Assembly (NCBI GenBank): GCA_963573385.1
Contig: CAUYLG010021619.1
Location: 1-64,000 of the forward strand
Length of the DNA stretch: 64,000 nucleotides
Source: Cacajao melanocephalus
Taxonomy: Eukaryota > Chordata > Mammalia > Primates > Pitheciidae
Reading direction: 5' to 3'
Shown here: positions 53,151 through 64,000 of the stretch, piece by piece
How positions within the stretch are numbered: position 1 is the stretch's first letter
Layout of the letters: each line of letters opens with the position of its first letter
The notes under the pieces: generated by a model
Told to the model about the DNA's origin: nothing
The model's input: only the letters and a program-made list of their open reading frames with translations
Database searches by the model: none
Position numbers and translations under genes: made by a program

Positions 53151-54720
53151 TAGTAGTGATATCTTTGCTTTCATTTTCGTTAACAATTTTTGTCTTCTCT
53201 CTTTTTATCTTGTCAGTCTGACTAAAAGTGTATCCATTTTATGGATATTTTCAAAAAACCACATTTTTGTTCTGTTGATTTTTTAAAACTTATTTCCTGT
53301 TTTCAATTTCACTGATTTCTGCTTTTATTTTTATGATTTATTTTATTCTTCCTGCTTAGGTTTGTATTGCACTTCTCTCTCTAGTTTTCTAATGTGAAAC
53401 CGTAGATTACTGATTTTAGACCTTTCTTCTTTTCTACAATATGCATTCAAACCTATAACCATACATTTTCCTTCATTGTTTTATGGTATTCTACACATCT
53501 TATGCACTGTATTTTCATTTCTAGTTAGTTCAAAACATTTTAAAATTTATCTTGAGAATTCTTCTTTGACTTTGTGTGTTTAATTTCTATATGCCTTGGG
53601 TTTTCTAGCTATATTTCTGTTATTGATTTCTAGTTTAATTCCATTGTGGTCTAAAAACATACATTGTATGACTTCTATTATTTGACGTTTGTTAAGGTGT
53701 GTTTTGTGACCCAGGACGTAGTCTTAGTGAACATTCCATATGAATTTGAGAAGAATATGTATTTTATTGCTGAAGTATCATAAAAAGGTCAATTAGATCC
53801 AATTTATTGCTAGTACTATTCAGTTCAACAAGGTTCTTTCTGATTTGCTGCCTGCTGAATATATTAATTATTGACATATAATACATGTGTTTATAACTCC
53901 AACTACAAGTAAATTTGTTTATTTCTCCTTGAAGTTCTATAGTTTTTGCAAGATGTATTTTGATGTGCTGCTGTGTGTATACATATTAAGAATGTCTTCT
54001 TGGAGAATTGACCCCATTATTATTATGTAATACCCCTTTTTATCCTTGATAATTATTTTTTGTTCTGAGATCTGCTATTTCGGAAATAAATACAGATCAT
54101 CCAGCATTGTTTTGATTTATGTTAGCATGGTATTTTTTAAATCCACCTCTTTATTTTTATTCTATCTGTTCTTTTATGTTTAAAATTGACTGATTACAGA
54201 CAGGATATAGCTGAATCTTTTTTTTAATCCACTATGACAGTCTTTGTCTTTTAATTAGTGTATTTGGACCAGAAATATTTAAAACAAGTATTGACATAAT
54301 TGGATTTATAACTACCACACCTGTAACTGTTTTTTTAAAAATATTTTTTTCTACATTCTCTATTTTTAATTGAGCATTTTATATGATTACATTTTCTTAC
54401 TTCCTCTAGCATATCAATGACACTTCCTTTAAAAATGTCTTTAGCAGTTGCTTTAGAGTTTGCAATGTGTATTTGTAGCTAATCTAACTCTACTTTCAAA
54501 TAACACTATACTGGCTTTGTGAGTAATGCAGGTACCTTATAACAGAATTCTAATTTTTCTCACCTAATTTTTCTAATCTAAGTCTACTTACAAAATAGCA
54601 CTATACTGGTTTTGTGGGTAATGCAGGTACCTTATAACAGAGTAATTCTAGTTTTTCTCACCTGTCCTTTATAAAATTGCTCTCCTTTATTTCACTTATT
54701 TTTGTCCATGTGGACTAAAA
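53151..54720 (-). mobile_element. L1M fragment (5' part of ORF2 and upstream)
   Basis: Reversed endonuclease-RT-N region of an old L1: 'ttgatttctagtttaattcc', 'attccattgtggtctaaaaa', 'aacattccatatgaatttga', 'gagaagaatatgtattttat', 'ggtcaattagatccaattta' and 'agatctgctatttcgga'. From about 54430 comes the region upstream, 'gttgctttagagtttgcaat' and 'caggtaccttataacag'. A 95-bp duplication lies within it. Confidence 0.82.
54474..54663. repeat. Tandem duplication with 95-bp period inside the L1M fragment
   Basis: 'aatgcaggtaccttataaca' occurs at 54526 and 54621, with matching flanks on both sides ('cactatactggctttgtgag' vs 'cactatactggttttgtggg', and 'ctaatttttctcacct' vs 'ctagtttttctcacct'). 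The two copies differ by several substitutions and a small indel. Confidence 0.92.
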
Positions 54721-56690
54721 TGAAACAAAATTAGGTGCCATTTGCTTTTTATGCAAGTCATATATAATAAATTAAAAATCAGAATAAAAATATAAATACC
54801 ATAGTGATTAATTTGCATGTATAGTGTATCCCAGTCTAAATGTCAGAAAATCAGTGGGAAGAAAAGAAAAGAGGAAAGATGTTAAAGGTAATCTTTGTAG
54901 CCTGGCAATAGGGTGTTTTGTCCTAGACAAAGTACCACTAGCACTGCTCCTATCACTTAGAAGTGAGATCGTCAAGTTCTTTTTTTCTCCTCAGTAGCCC
55001 ATAGCTAAACAAAATATATCCTTACTCACTGTTTACTCAATTTTTGCCAGGAAAATGGAGAGTGTATTTTTATAAAAAGTCTTCACTGTCTATTTCTAGG
55101 CTCTTAGCGGGAAACATGATACCTCATGTTTTTCCACTTTTCCTAGTGAAGGTATTAGCAATTAATTAAATAACTGGAAAATGAACCACACTAACATGAA
55201 GAAATATCAAAAGGTTCAAATAATCTAAAAATTGAAATCTCTACTCTAAGTAAGTGGATTTCTAATTTTATAAGCCTTATATTTTTCTGAATGTCATATG
55301 CCTTTTTATTATAATTCACACAGTTAAGCATATAAAATCAGGATTGCTAAGAAAAATATAGACTTTGCTCTCAAATCAAGAAGGCTTCTACTATATAAAT
55401 AATTAATAAAATCGATATATCTCAACACATTTAGTAAGCATTATAGGTTAAAATGCTATTTATACATATTTGGAGCTCAAGAAACAAACATCTGCTTTTT
55501 GTTTTTTGATTTTTTTGAAAAAACGTAGTAGCAAAAACTCAAAGAATTATTGACAGAACTTTTCAGTGGTCCTCCCTGCTGCTATTGTCTGCATTTCAAG
55601 ACAGCTAGTTAAGATTCATACAAAACGATGATGTTACAGTTAGAAATACCTAGCTCTCCTCTTCCTGACCAGCGTGATGAAGGAGGGAATCTCTCTTGGA
55701 TATAATTTTTATTGTGATAGCAGATGGGAGCCGTAGAGAATCTGAATGTGTTCAGGAAAGGGCAGCAATTACAAAAACAGTTCTAGTGCGTACGTAGTGC
55801 AAGATCTCTTTGAATGCTTAGAGGCAAAAGTTATTTCTCATAGGAAGTATTATGAAAGCATGAGAGAATGCATCTGCAAAAAAGAAGATGGAAGATAAGG
55901 AAGTGGGTGCTAAGGCCTGAGTCTAAACAGAGCACAGAGAAAAGTAGTAAGAAAGAGTATGGGAAAGGTGTATAAGGGTTTGTAGAGGAGACCCAAAGCC
56001 CTGACAGAAATAGCAACAACTAGAAGGGGCACAAGTACCTTTCAGGCCAGTTTTCTGATCCACATATGTGTTTTGTCTCCTACATAGTGTTTAAAAAACA
56101 CATTTGAGCCAACATTTTAAAACTAACAGAACTCACATTTTCTTGTGCCCTTGGAAAAGCTGGAAATCTGGTAGCCGTGTCCCTGATTTCCCTACCTGCC
56201 AGCAATCAGGTGGAGCTGAGTGTGGCGCAGCCATCTCATTTAGCTGTGGTTTGCAGACTGCAGTTGATCACTGCATGTCCCTTTCTCTCCCTAGGATTCC
56301 TCCACTTCACATTTACATTTTCTCTCTGGCCCTTATGTGCACTTTATTTTCGAACCCTGGGTTGGACACCGATTTACTGAAAGTATATAATCTCTAAGTC
56401 CTCTGAAATTCACAAGAGGACGGCCAAGTCTATAAGAAGACAGAGCAGACTGAAAACAAATCAAGACAGCCAAACTGAACGGACCTTGTTTCCTTAGGCT
56501 AAATATCACTTACCCTCTATGAAAAGGCTCAAGTTATCAAAGCTACACTGAAATTGGTGTGTTGTGCTTTCAATTAATTATAATGTTTAACTTAACTCCA
56601 AAGAAAATTCACTTACTAATTTATATAAAGTATGTGATTAAATTGTTCCCAAGCAGCTTTCTGTTATATGACTCAGTTAAAAAATAATTT
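54721..56690. other. Non-coding sequence, nothing recognised
   Basis: About 2 kb without a recognised repeat. Two overlapping plus-strand frames (97 and 67 codons at 56104-56397) sit in a slightly less AT-rich part but have no domain or splice support. Confidence 0.45.
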
Positions 56691-56694
56691 GGAG

Positions 56695-58700
56695 ACTTCC
56701 AGACAAAAATGGCAAATTAAGGCCATTTCTACCCAACACTCTTCTGAAACCAGCTGAAAACTACAAAGACTACTCAGTTTTCAATGAAATTAGGCAACAG
56801 CTACAATTCCAATGGTCAATTTGAAAAATAAGATTCAGATCAAATATCAAGAGGATATGAAGCAACAGTGCCCAGAGACAATCAAGCTGTATTCGTAGTT
56901 CTCAGAAATTGGTGACACACTGAGAAGGCTAAGTATGTGACTTGTGGCTTGAAACTAAAGCACAATAGCAGGGAGGCAGGGTAGAATAAGCGGAGACATG
57001 ATTTGACATCTTCGCAGGAAGCTCTGCATCAGCCAATCTCAGTAAAGGAAGATAAATAAGTGTTAGATCACCTCACAGAGGGCAGTGAAATGCAGAGATT
57101 TTTGGTAACCCCACAGCCTCCTTGTCATTGTGAGTAAAGACACAGTAATGCAAGGTTAGCAGCATGAAATCTGAGAAGTGGTTTATGACAACTGGATCCA
57201 ATACACCAATCACCAGGTGTGTTTCCTCTACCTTTATTCTATGCATTCTCCATCAAAGAGATGGCTCAGAAAGTGGCAATACACAGATATTTTCAAACAG
57301 AAAAGAAATAAGGGTCTGTGACACACATTTTCTTTTTGAAAAGCCACCTCAAGAGGAAATTATTCTGACAAATAGATGAATGAAAAATTGTGGTGGAGAA
57401 AATGGCCAACACAGTCTATTCAACTAAGTTTATAAGAACTAAGTTTCTGGTAAAACTAAAAATTACTAAAAAGATTTTAATGATTGGCTAGAATATCTAT
57501 AAATCTTGATATTGTAGGACCTAACAATGTAGAGAACAAAACTTGGGATATAAAGGCTGAGGACAGAAAGTTGTAAGAAGTTCACGAATACTATTTTCCA
57601 TATATCTTAGAGTGGGATATGGGAGGACAATAAACACTGTTTTAATATAAATGAACCAATTTATAAGCTAATTTAATAAGGTCATAGTGGAAGAACCCAT
57701 AAAAATAAAAACAAATTATAGAAACAACTGATTATTTCTGAAAGAAAGCACAGATAACATAAAACAATATAGAGATACCATAAACCATACGGTGAAACAT
57801 TAAAAAGAACATTAAAAATAAAAACATAACATAAAAGTATAATATTAAATAAGAGAAGCAAGACAAATATATCTGTCAACTCAATAAATGTAAATAAATT
57901 AAACATTGTGTTACAACAGAATTTGATTGTATTTAAACAAATAATGAAGTGCATGTAAAGCAAGTGATTCAGGCTGAAAATAAATGAATAGGCAAAAAAA
58001 AAAGGTAAAAATAATTACTCTTTATGAACTGCATAATTAATATGAGACAAATTTTAATTCATGTCTTAAAGTGTTAAAGATACAAAGAAGAGCATTTTAC
58101 AAAGAAAATGTTACATTAAACAATGAAAGTTAGTCTTTGTAAGAAATTAGCATACCATAAATATCTTTATAGGAAAATAGCAGTAGATAAAGGATAAATA
58201 AGTGGAATATGTGTGTGGTCAAAGTCAGGTACAATAGAAGAAAATAAGTAAATAATATTAAGAATCTACAAAAGCATAATTATTAATGAGCATCTATATA
58301 TATTAAGTATATATTCTTGAAAATAATGATTTTCTCTTTTATGTGTCCATAGAATATTTGCCAAAAATATAACACATAAAAAAGTTAGTTTTAAATCCTC
58401 ATTAAAAGAAATAGAAAAAGTATGGACTTATGTTCTTATCACTTTGAATTAAACATCAATATTAACAATAAATATATAAACAAAATTTCATGCCTCCTGA
58501 AAGGTAAACAACAACACATGACTCTGTCCTAAATGAGACTGAGGTAAGTGACAAAAATCAAAATAAAATTTGTTATATAGTCTTAAATCAACAGTAATAA
58601 AAGCATTATATATCAGAATCTTTGGGGTTCAGTTCATTCATGCTTAGAGGAAAATTAATACCATCAGGATTTAAAAAAATAAATTAAAATTATTTAAGCA
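56695..58700 (+). mobile_element. Decayed L1M (5'UTR into ORF2), plus strand
   Basis: It begins 'agacttccagacaaaaatgg' followed by 'caaattaaggccatttctac', like an old L1 5'UTR. Later A-rich text ('gactctgtcctaaatgagac', 'gcattatatatcagaatctt', 'catgcttagaggaaaatt') follows ORF2 around the endonuclease/RT boundary. Heavily decayed and partly deleted; borders are approximate. Confidence 0.55.
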
Positions 58701-58714
58701 TTTAATTTAAAAAT

Positions 58715-58852
58715 ATTTCACTGAAATGTCAGCTTAATGAGAGCAGGGATTTCTGTCTATTTGCTCAGTGCTGTTTTTCTAGTTTCTGGAAGCATTTAAC
58801 ATATAGTAGCCATCAATATGTGGTAATGGATGAATGAATGAATGAAACAAAG
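58715..58852 (+). repeat. L2 3'-end fragment
   Basis: 'cttaatgagagcagggattt', 'ctgtctatttgctcagtgct', 'catttaacatatagtagcca' and 'tgaatgaatgaatgaaac' are the ordered blocks of the L2 3' end. It lies between A-rich L1M-like stretches. Confidence 0.72.
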
Positions 58853-59935
58853 AGATAAAAAACAAAATACAGTACAACCAAGAAAAATAAATGTAAGAAG
58901 TTTATGAGATAAGGATAGAAAACACTAAATAAAAAAGAGAAAAATAATAATATTAAAATACATATCAAAGATCAATTCTTAAAATCAAGGAAGCCAAAAA
59001 CAGATTATTAGCTAATATCAGGAAAAAACACAAATATACAGCATTAGATGTGTGACAGGAAAATAATCATAGATAGATACAGAATGATTCATGTTGAGTT
59101 GTATTAATCAGTATGGAATAGATTTTACTGAATATTGGAAATACATTGTTGGACAAATTGTGATATATTATTTCAATAGAATATTGTTCAACTATGCAAA
59201 TGATCAAACTGCTGATACATGCAATAAAACTTTTACATTATGAAGAATATATACAGTCCAAATTTTAAAACATGGATATACTTGAACACAAAAGAAGATA
59301 ACCACAATTGTGAATAAGCATATTAATAGATGTTTGGCATCATTACCTAACAGAGAAATCAAAATTAAAAACACCTTTTGATGGTACTCTAATAACTGCT
59401 AAGATAAAAAGAGAAATTTTAAAACTCCAAGAATAGGAAATGATATCAGCAAGAAGAATTACTGGGCATATAAATAGTTACACTTCCAAATGCTACATGT
59501 CAGTATCCACTAAGGCTAAAAAAATTCCTACTCTATGACCCAGTTGTCAAACTTCAGGGAAAGGAGTACTATTGTTTACCAAATGATATATACAAGAATA
59601 TTAAGAGCAGCCTTACTCATAAGAGCAGAAAACCTGAAAACAACTCAAATGCCCATCTACTGTAAAATGGATAAATACAATAAAATACAATGGAAAACAA
59701 CAAACTGCTGATACATGTATAAACATAAAAGGAAGATGAGCATGTATCATGTGATTACCTTTATATAAAACTCATGAACTGGAAAAGTAGGAAAAATTAT
59801 TGACTGTGGCATACGAATTGACTAGGAAAAAGCATAAACAAATTTCTGGGGCACTTCATATTGTATATTTGTATCCAGAGGGTGTTATAAAGATTTTCAT
59901 ATGTGTAAATTTAAGATTTTGAGGGAGCAGGAATT
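58853..59935 (+). mobile_element. Decayed L1M (ORF2 to 3' end), plus strand
   Basis: Shows ORF2 C-terminal text: 'gatgtttggcatcattacct', 'agaaatcaaaattaaaaaca', 'ctatgacccagttgtcaaac', 'gcagccttactcataagagc' and 'caactcaaatgcccatctac'. It then passes to a 3'UTR with 'acctttatataaaactcatg' and 'tatgtgtaaatttaag'. An out-of-order 3'UTR-like piece at 59165-59260 ('aaactgctgatacatgcaat') suggests a second fragment. Confidence 0.7.
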
Positions 59936-59944
59936 CATTATTTT

Positions 59945-61235
59945 AATGTTTTAACAGCTCTCAAGACATAACTGATATACAATAAACTATAAATATTTTA
60001 AGATTATAATTTGATAAGTTTTGACATATGTGTATGCCTGTCTGAAACTATCACCACAACCAAGATCATGAACATGCTAATCATCTCCAGAAGTTTTCTA
60101 ATGCCCCTTGGTAATCCTTTCTAACAACTTCTCCTGTACATCTCTGGGCAATCACTGATCTTTCTATCAGTGTAGATTACTTTGTATTTTCTAGTGTTTT
60201 ATAAAATAGAATCATATAATACATACTTTTTCTTGCCTGGCTTCTTTTACCCAACATAATTATTTTTAGATTTACATTTTTACATATACCTATGATTCAT
60301 TTCTTTTATTCCTAAGTAGTATTTCACTGTGGCTATACCACAATTTGTTCACGATTAATCTATTGATGCACATTTGGGTTGTTTCCAGTTTTAGGTTATG
60401 ATGAATAAAGCTGGTATGAATATTTCTGTACCAATCTTTATATGAATATATATTTTCAACTATCTTGAACAAGTACTTAAGTGGAATGGATGGATCATAC
60501 ACCTACATTATGATTCATCCATTCCATTATAATTTTGAAATATTTGCAGTTTGTTGTACAACAGTTATACCTGTTAAAATATTAAAATAATGAATTCCAA
60601 GTAGTTGTACCACTTTATACTTTCACTAGCAGTGTGTGAGATTTTCAGTTCCCCCACAGCTTTGCCAACACTTGGTATTATCAGCTTTTAAAATTTTAAC
60701 TATTTTAATAGCATAGAGTGGCATTTTTGTGGTTTTACTTTGCATTTTTCTAATTGCTAATGATGAGCATCTTTTCATGTGCTTATTTACCATTCCTACA
60801 CCTTCTTCGGTGAAGCATCTGTTCATATCTTTCGCCCATTTTTAAAAATGTGGTTGTTTGTTTTCCTATTGCTGAGTTTTGAGAGTCCTTATATATTCTG
60901 GATAAAAGACCCTTACCAGATATTCTTTGCAAATATTTTTCCCTCAGTTGTGGCTTGTCTTCTTATTCTTCTAAAAATATTTTTTGAAGAAGTTATAAAT
61001 TTTAATTAAGTCTAGCTTATGAATTTGTTCTTTAGTGCATTGTGATACTGTTGTCATATCTTAGAAATCTTTGCCAAACTCAAGGCTTTCCTTTAGAAGT
61101 CTTACAGTTTTATGTTTTACATTTTTAAGTCTGTGGTCAATTTTGGGTTAAATTTTGTATATGGTGTGAGATATGGAACTTGGTTTTATGGTTTTTTTTT
61201 TGGATATGGACTTGTTCCAGTACTATGTGTTACAA
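59945..61235 (-). mobile_element. L1M (L1ME-like) 3' half, minus strand
   Basis: Reversed L1 tail and ORF2: 'aactgatatacaataaacta', 'gataagttttgacatatgtg', 'gggttgtttccagttttagg', 'aagctggtatgaatatttct', 'ccaacacttggtattatcag', 'gatgagcatcttttcatgtg', 'ccttatatattctggataaa' and 'tttgtatatggtgtgagata'. It is one continuous element read backwards, with a local inverted duplication at 60483-60525. Confidence 0.9.
60483..60525. repeat. Near-perfect 16-bp inverted repeat
   Basis: Left arm 60483-60498 ('ggaatggatggatcat'), right arm 60510-60525 ('atgattcatccattcc'), 15 of 16 positions complementary, 11-base loop. It lies inside the minus-strand L1M, where the consensus has no such palindrome. Confidence 0.93.
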
Positions 61236-62402
61236 TACATAAACTTAAGAGTTTTGGACTTTTCTGTGTGTACGTTATAACAGAAAATTAAAAATAAATC
61301 AGTGAATATAGTGATATAAAAGTCCTTATTTATAATTATAAACAATAAACACTAGAAAGTCCCCAGAAATAGACTATATACATACGTGGAGGAATTTTCA
61401 AGTTGTGTTGAAAGATATAACAAGCTCAGAAAGATTTACAAACTGCAAAGCATTCAATTACCGTGTAATCAAAATATAAATACAATAAAGTATCTGTGAA
61501 AGAAAAAAAAACCACTATGTCATTCCTACATGGCAGTTCAGTCCACTCTGGTTCATTCCTGGCCCCTTAGGTTTTTCTACCAAAAGCCTGTATATTCTCT
61601 ACCACCTCTCCCTAACTGGTCTCAAATGCTGATCTTTGTCTCATGAGATTTGGATATTTGCCCTGTTTTTCAGAGGCTTTCTGTTCAGGATTTAAGTTTC
61701 CTACACTGTTCAGGTCCAGAATCATGAAATTTCCTAAGAGATGAATGGGTCGTTTATTTGAAGTCTCCTGTGTCTCTGTCAAAGCTGTCTTAGTTTCTCA
61801 ACACATGTAATATGTGAGTTCTCCCTGTGCTGCCCATGCAGAGAACCAGCAAATGTCCCAGGGTGAGAGTGGCTGAGGAGACATCTCCCCTCTCTGAACT
61901 TCTTCCCTCTCTGGAACCTTTGCCTTTCCAGTCCAGGAATGATGATTTTTGTATTTTATTTGGCTTCCCTGTTTGTTTTCAAAGACAATTTAGTCTGCCA
62001 TTAGTGCCTCTAGTCAAGACAGGAGCAGAAGTTCTGTTATAACCTTTTAAAAAACAAACAAAACCTCACTTAACTGAAAGAGAAATTGATGATTTTTGCA
62101 AGGAAAAAAATCAAATCCTTAAATCTTAACTGTATCATTCAATTTGAATGTAAAATTTAAATGTCAGGTTTATTAACATTGTTAAGTGTTTAGGAAAAAA
62201 AATAACTGTTACATACTACTAACACGAGTGTAATATAAATATGAATAGCCCTTTTGGAAGGCAATTTTTCATTAGATACAGAATTCAACGAATTTACAAA
62301 TCCTTTACTCATCTATTCCATTGTTTAGAATTTACTTTGGATATATATTCACATCTATTATTTATTGCAATATTGTTGTACTAATATAAAATAACATTAA
62401 AC
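61236..62402. other. Non-coding sequence; less AT-rich part at 61520-62045
   Basis: No gene recognised. The 61520-62045 part is noticeably richer in G and C and holds a 71-codon frame (61827-62042), without recognised domain, promoter or splice context. It may be a decayed repeat I cannot identify. Confidence 0.4.
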
Positions 62403-62403
62403 A

Positions 62404-62518
62404 AAGGGAAGGAGGGAGGAGGGAGGGAAAGGAAGGAAGGAAGAAAGGAAGGGACGGAGGGAGGGATATAAGGAGGAGGGAGAGAGGAAGGAAGGAAGGG
62501 AGAGAGGGAGGGAGGGAT
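62404..62518. repeat. Purine-rich (GGAA/GGGA)n tract
   Basis: About 115 bases almost wholly of G and A in GGAA, GGGA and AGGA steps, broken only by 'gacgg' and 'gatataag'. The strand asymmetry makes it a candidate for triplex (H-DNA) formation. Confidence 0.95.
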
Positions 62519-63764
62519 GTAGTTTCTCATAATAAGAGGATAGTTTTTTAAAAAAAGTATTGTTACTTTTATATAATAGATGCAGCTGTTAGAATTTCTT
62601 GATCTGAATATTCTAATATAAACAGCTTAAAATTCACTGTAATATACCTAATTATTACTATTTTTTTTTCAAATACACACACAAATCAGTAAATTGTCTT
62701 GAGATCTAGACTGGGAAGAACATTTCATTTTTATTGTACAGCTTTATAATATCTAAGTGTTTTTTTTACCATGCCATTATATTACTTCTTAAAAACTATT
62801 ACTAAAAGATAAATTGATCTGTAATACATCATTAAATTAGATAAGTGAAAAAATAAAACCAAAGACAGAATATTGAGGTAATTTTAAAAATTAAGATATT
62901 TAATAAGGGTTTCCATCCATCATTTGATTATTGAATTGTGTTCAAACTTTTGCTGTTCTCAACTTTGTGTGTCTTCATCAGTACCTACCCAGAAGAAAGA
63001 AAAAAGCAGCTTGTAAAAGTCACTCAGGAATGGAGTAGCTATACAAGTGTACACACTAATATCCCTGGGAATATTTGAGTGGATAAAGAGTTAAGCAGCT
63101 AGTGGAATATTAGGACTCTTTATGAGAACAAGTAGGAATTACAAATAAAATGCCAAAATCATGTTCAAGGGCAGGAGAAAGCTACTGAGGTGACTCATCT
63201 ACTTCAGCCTATAACCCTATTACACAAATTTTGAATATTTTTTACTCATAAAATGTATGAAGATTGTGCCAGAAACATCACTATCATTTTCCAGATTGTT
63301 TCGACTAAGTTTTATCTTGTCAGCATGTCAAACTTTGAATTACATATATTTTGCAACAGTAATTGTGCATTACCATGTGTTGCTTTGCTCATAGCTCTTT
63401 TTTCCCTTACGAATCTTAGTTCCATTATGTGGATCTTTGAACAGAATAAGCATAACAACATTAAAAGCTGTTGGACAAAGTGCAAGCTTTGATACTCGTG
63501 TGCTGCCAACTTAAAGTCAAAGAGTATAATATGATGTCAGACCAAAGAAAAGCATAGAAATGGAACACAAAGGAATTAAGGTGGAGGGAGGGGTCCACTG
63601 ATGAGACTGAAAGTAGAAAAGTACTGATATTTTATTAGAAGCAGATACAAATAATCTTCCATAAATAATGAGGGGAGAAATAGGAGATTACTTGAAAATT
63701 ACCCTTAATATCAAATTTATATAAAGTACTTTAGGGAGCAAATAGTTAAAAATATCTAGATTTG
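62519..63764. other. Non-coding sequence, nothing recognised
   Basis: AT-rich. Frames of 79 and 65 codons near 63253-63509 overlap on opposite strands and have no support. Confidence 0.45.
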
Positions 63765-64000
63765 ACCAGGTGCGGTGGCTCATGCCTGTAATCCCAGCAC
63801 TTTGGGATGCCAAGGTGGGCGAATCCCCTGAGGTCTGGAGTTCGAGACCAGTCTGACCAACATGGAAAAACCCCGTCTCTACTAAAAATACAAAATTAGC
63901 CAGGCGTGGTGGCCCATGCCTGTAATCCCGGCTACTGGGGAGGCTGAGGCAGGAGAATCACTTGAACTAGGGAGGTGGAGTTTGGGGTGAGCCGAGATTG
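63765..64000 (+). mobile_element. Alu (AluS-like), cut by the window end
   Basis: Begins 'gaccaggtgcggtggctcat' and proceeds through 'tgtaatcccagcactttggg', 'ctactaaaaatacaaaatta' and 'ggctgaggcaggagaatcac' to 'gtgagccgagattg'. The rest of the right monomer and the A-tail lie beyond the window. Confidence 0.96.

Noticed and set aside
56104..56397. 97-codon frame in a slightly less AT-rich patch as an exon
   Set aside because: No matching splice acceptor/donor pair or protein domain is apparent, and another frame overlaps it.
61827..62042. 71-codon frame in the richer patch near 61.5-62.0 kb as a gene
   Set aside because: No domain, promoter or poly(A) context. Pro/Leu/Ser-rich composition follows from CT-rich DNA.

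Overview
This window looks like a gene-poor stretch of primate (most probably human) nuclear DNA. It is AT-rich overall. It holds many Alu SINEs with recognisable 5' and 3' monomers, poly(A) tails and target-site duplications, a full-length-sized primate L1, MST-type MaLR retrotransposons, and older mammalian repeats (MIR, L2, MER5, MLT1-type LTRs, L1M fragments). I found no host protein-coding gene, no tRNA or rRNA gene, no CpG island and no CRISPR array. Almost every open reading frame is a chance frame or a piece of a decayed transposon. Repeat family names come from visual recognition of consensus motifs, not from a search, so subfamily names are tentative.

Layout: 1-5.2 kb is mostly unique sequence after an Alu remnant and a pyrimidine tract. 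At 5.2-5.8 kb there are a MIR and two MER5-type DNA transposon copies in the same orientation. From 6.4 to 9.75 kb lie an isolated MaLR internal fragment and an MST-type MaLR element (5' LTR, internal region, truncated 3' LTR). A decayed L1 of about 6.7 kb (9.75-16.44 kb) butts directly against the truncated 3' LTR. Its 5'UTR carries two kinds of tandem repeat, and its ORF1 and ORF2 are broken by stops and frameshifts. From 18.4 to 23.7 kb there are an Alu and minus-strand L1M pieces around an unassigned segment. From 25.7 to 29 kb lie a MIR, three Alus and an LTR-inside-LTR nest. From 30.6 to 36 kb there are an ERV LTR, an Alu, an L1M 3' end and an MLT1-type LTR. From 39 to 42.3 kb there are an older Alu, a GT repeat and another ERV LTR. 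A second MST-type MaLR element (43.5-45.5 kb) also lacks most of its 3' LTR. From 46.8 to 54.7 kb is a dense mosaic of LTR, Alu and L1 pieces. From 56.7 to 61.2 kb old L1M sequences meet tail to tail. The window ends with a purine tract and an Alu cut by the window edge.

The genes present do not form a working system; they are remains of independent retrotransposition events of different ages. The order of events can be partly read from nesting: an MLT1-type LTR was split by another MLT1-type LTR and by an Alu, an L1 3'UTR was split by an Alu, and the L1 lies at the broken end of an MST 3' LTR. I found no convincing undescribed biological system. The most noteworthy items are the tandem-repeat architecture of the L1 5'UTR, the L1/LTR junction without return to LTR sequence, an Alu carrying a short L1-like insert, two long near-perfect inverted repeats, and several short local tandem duplications.
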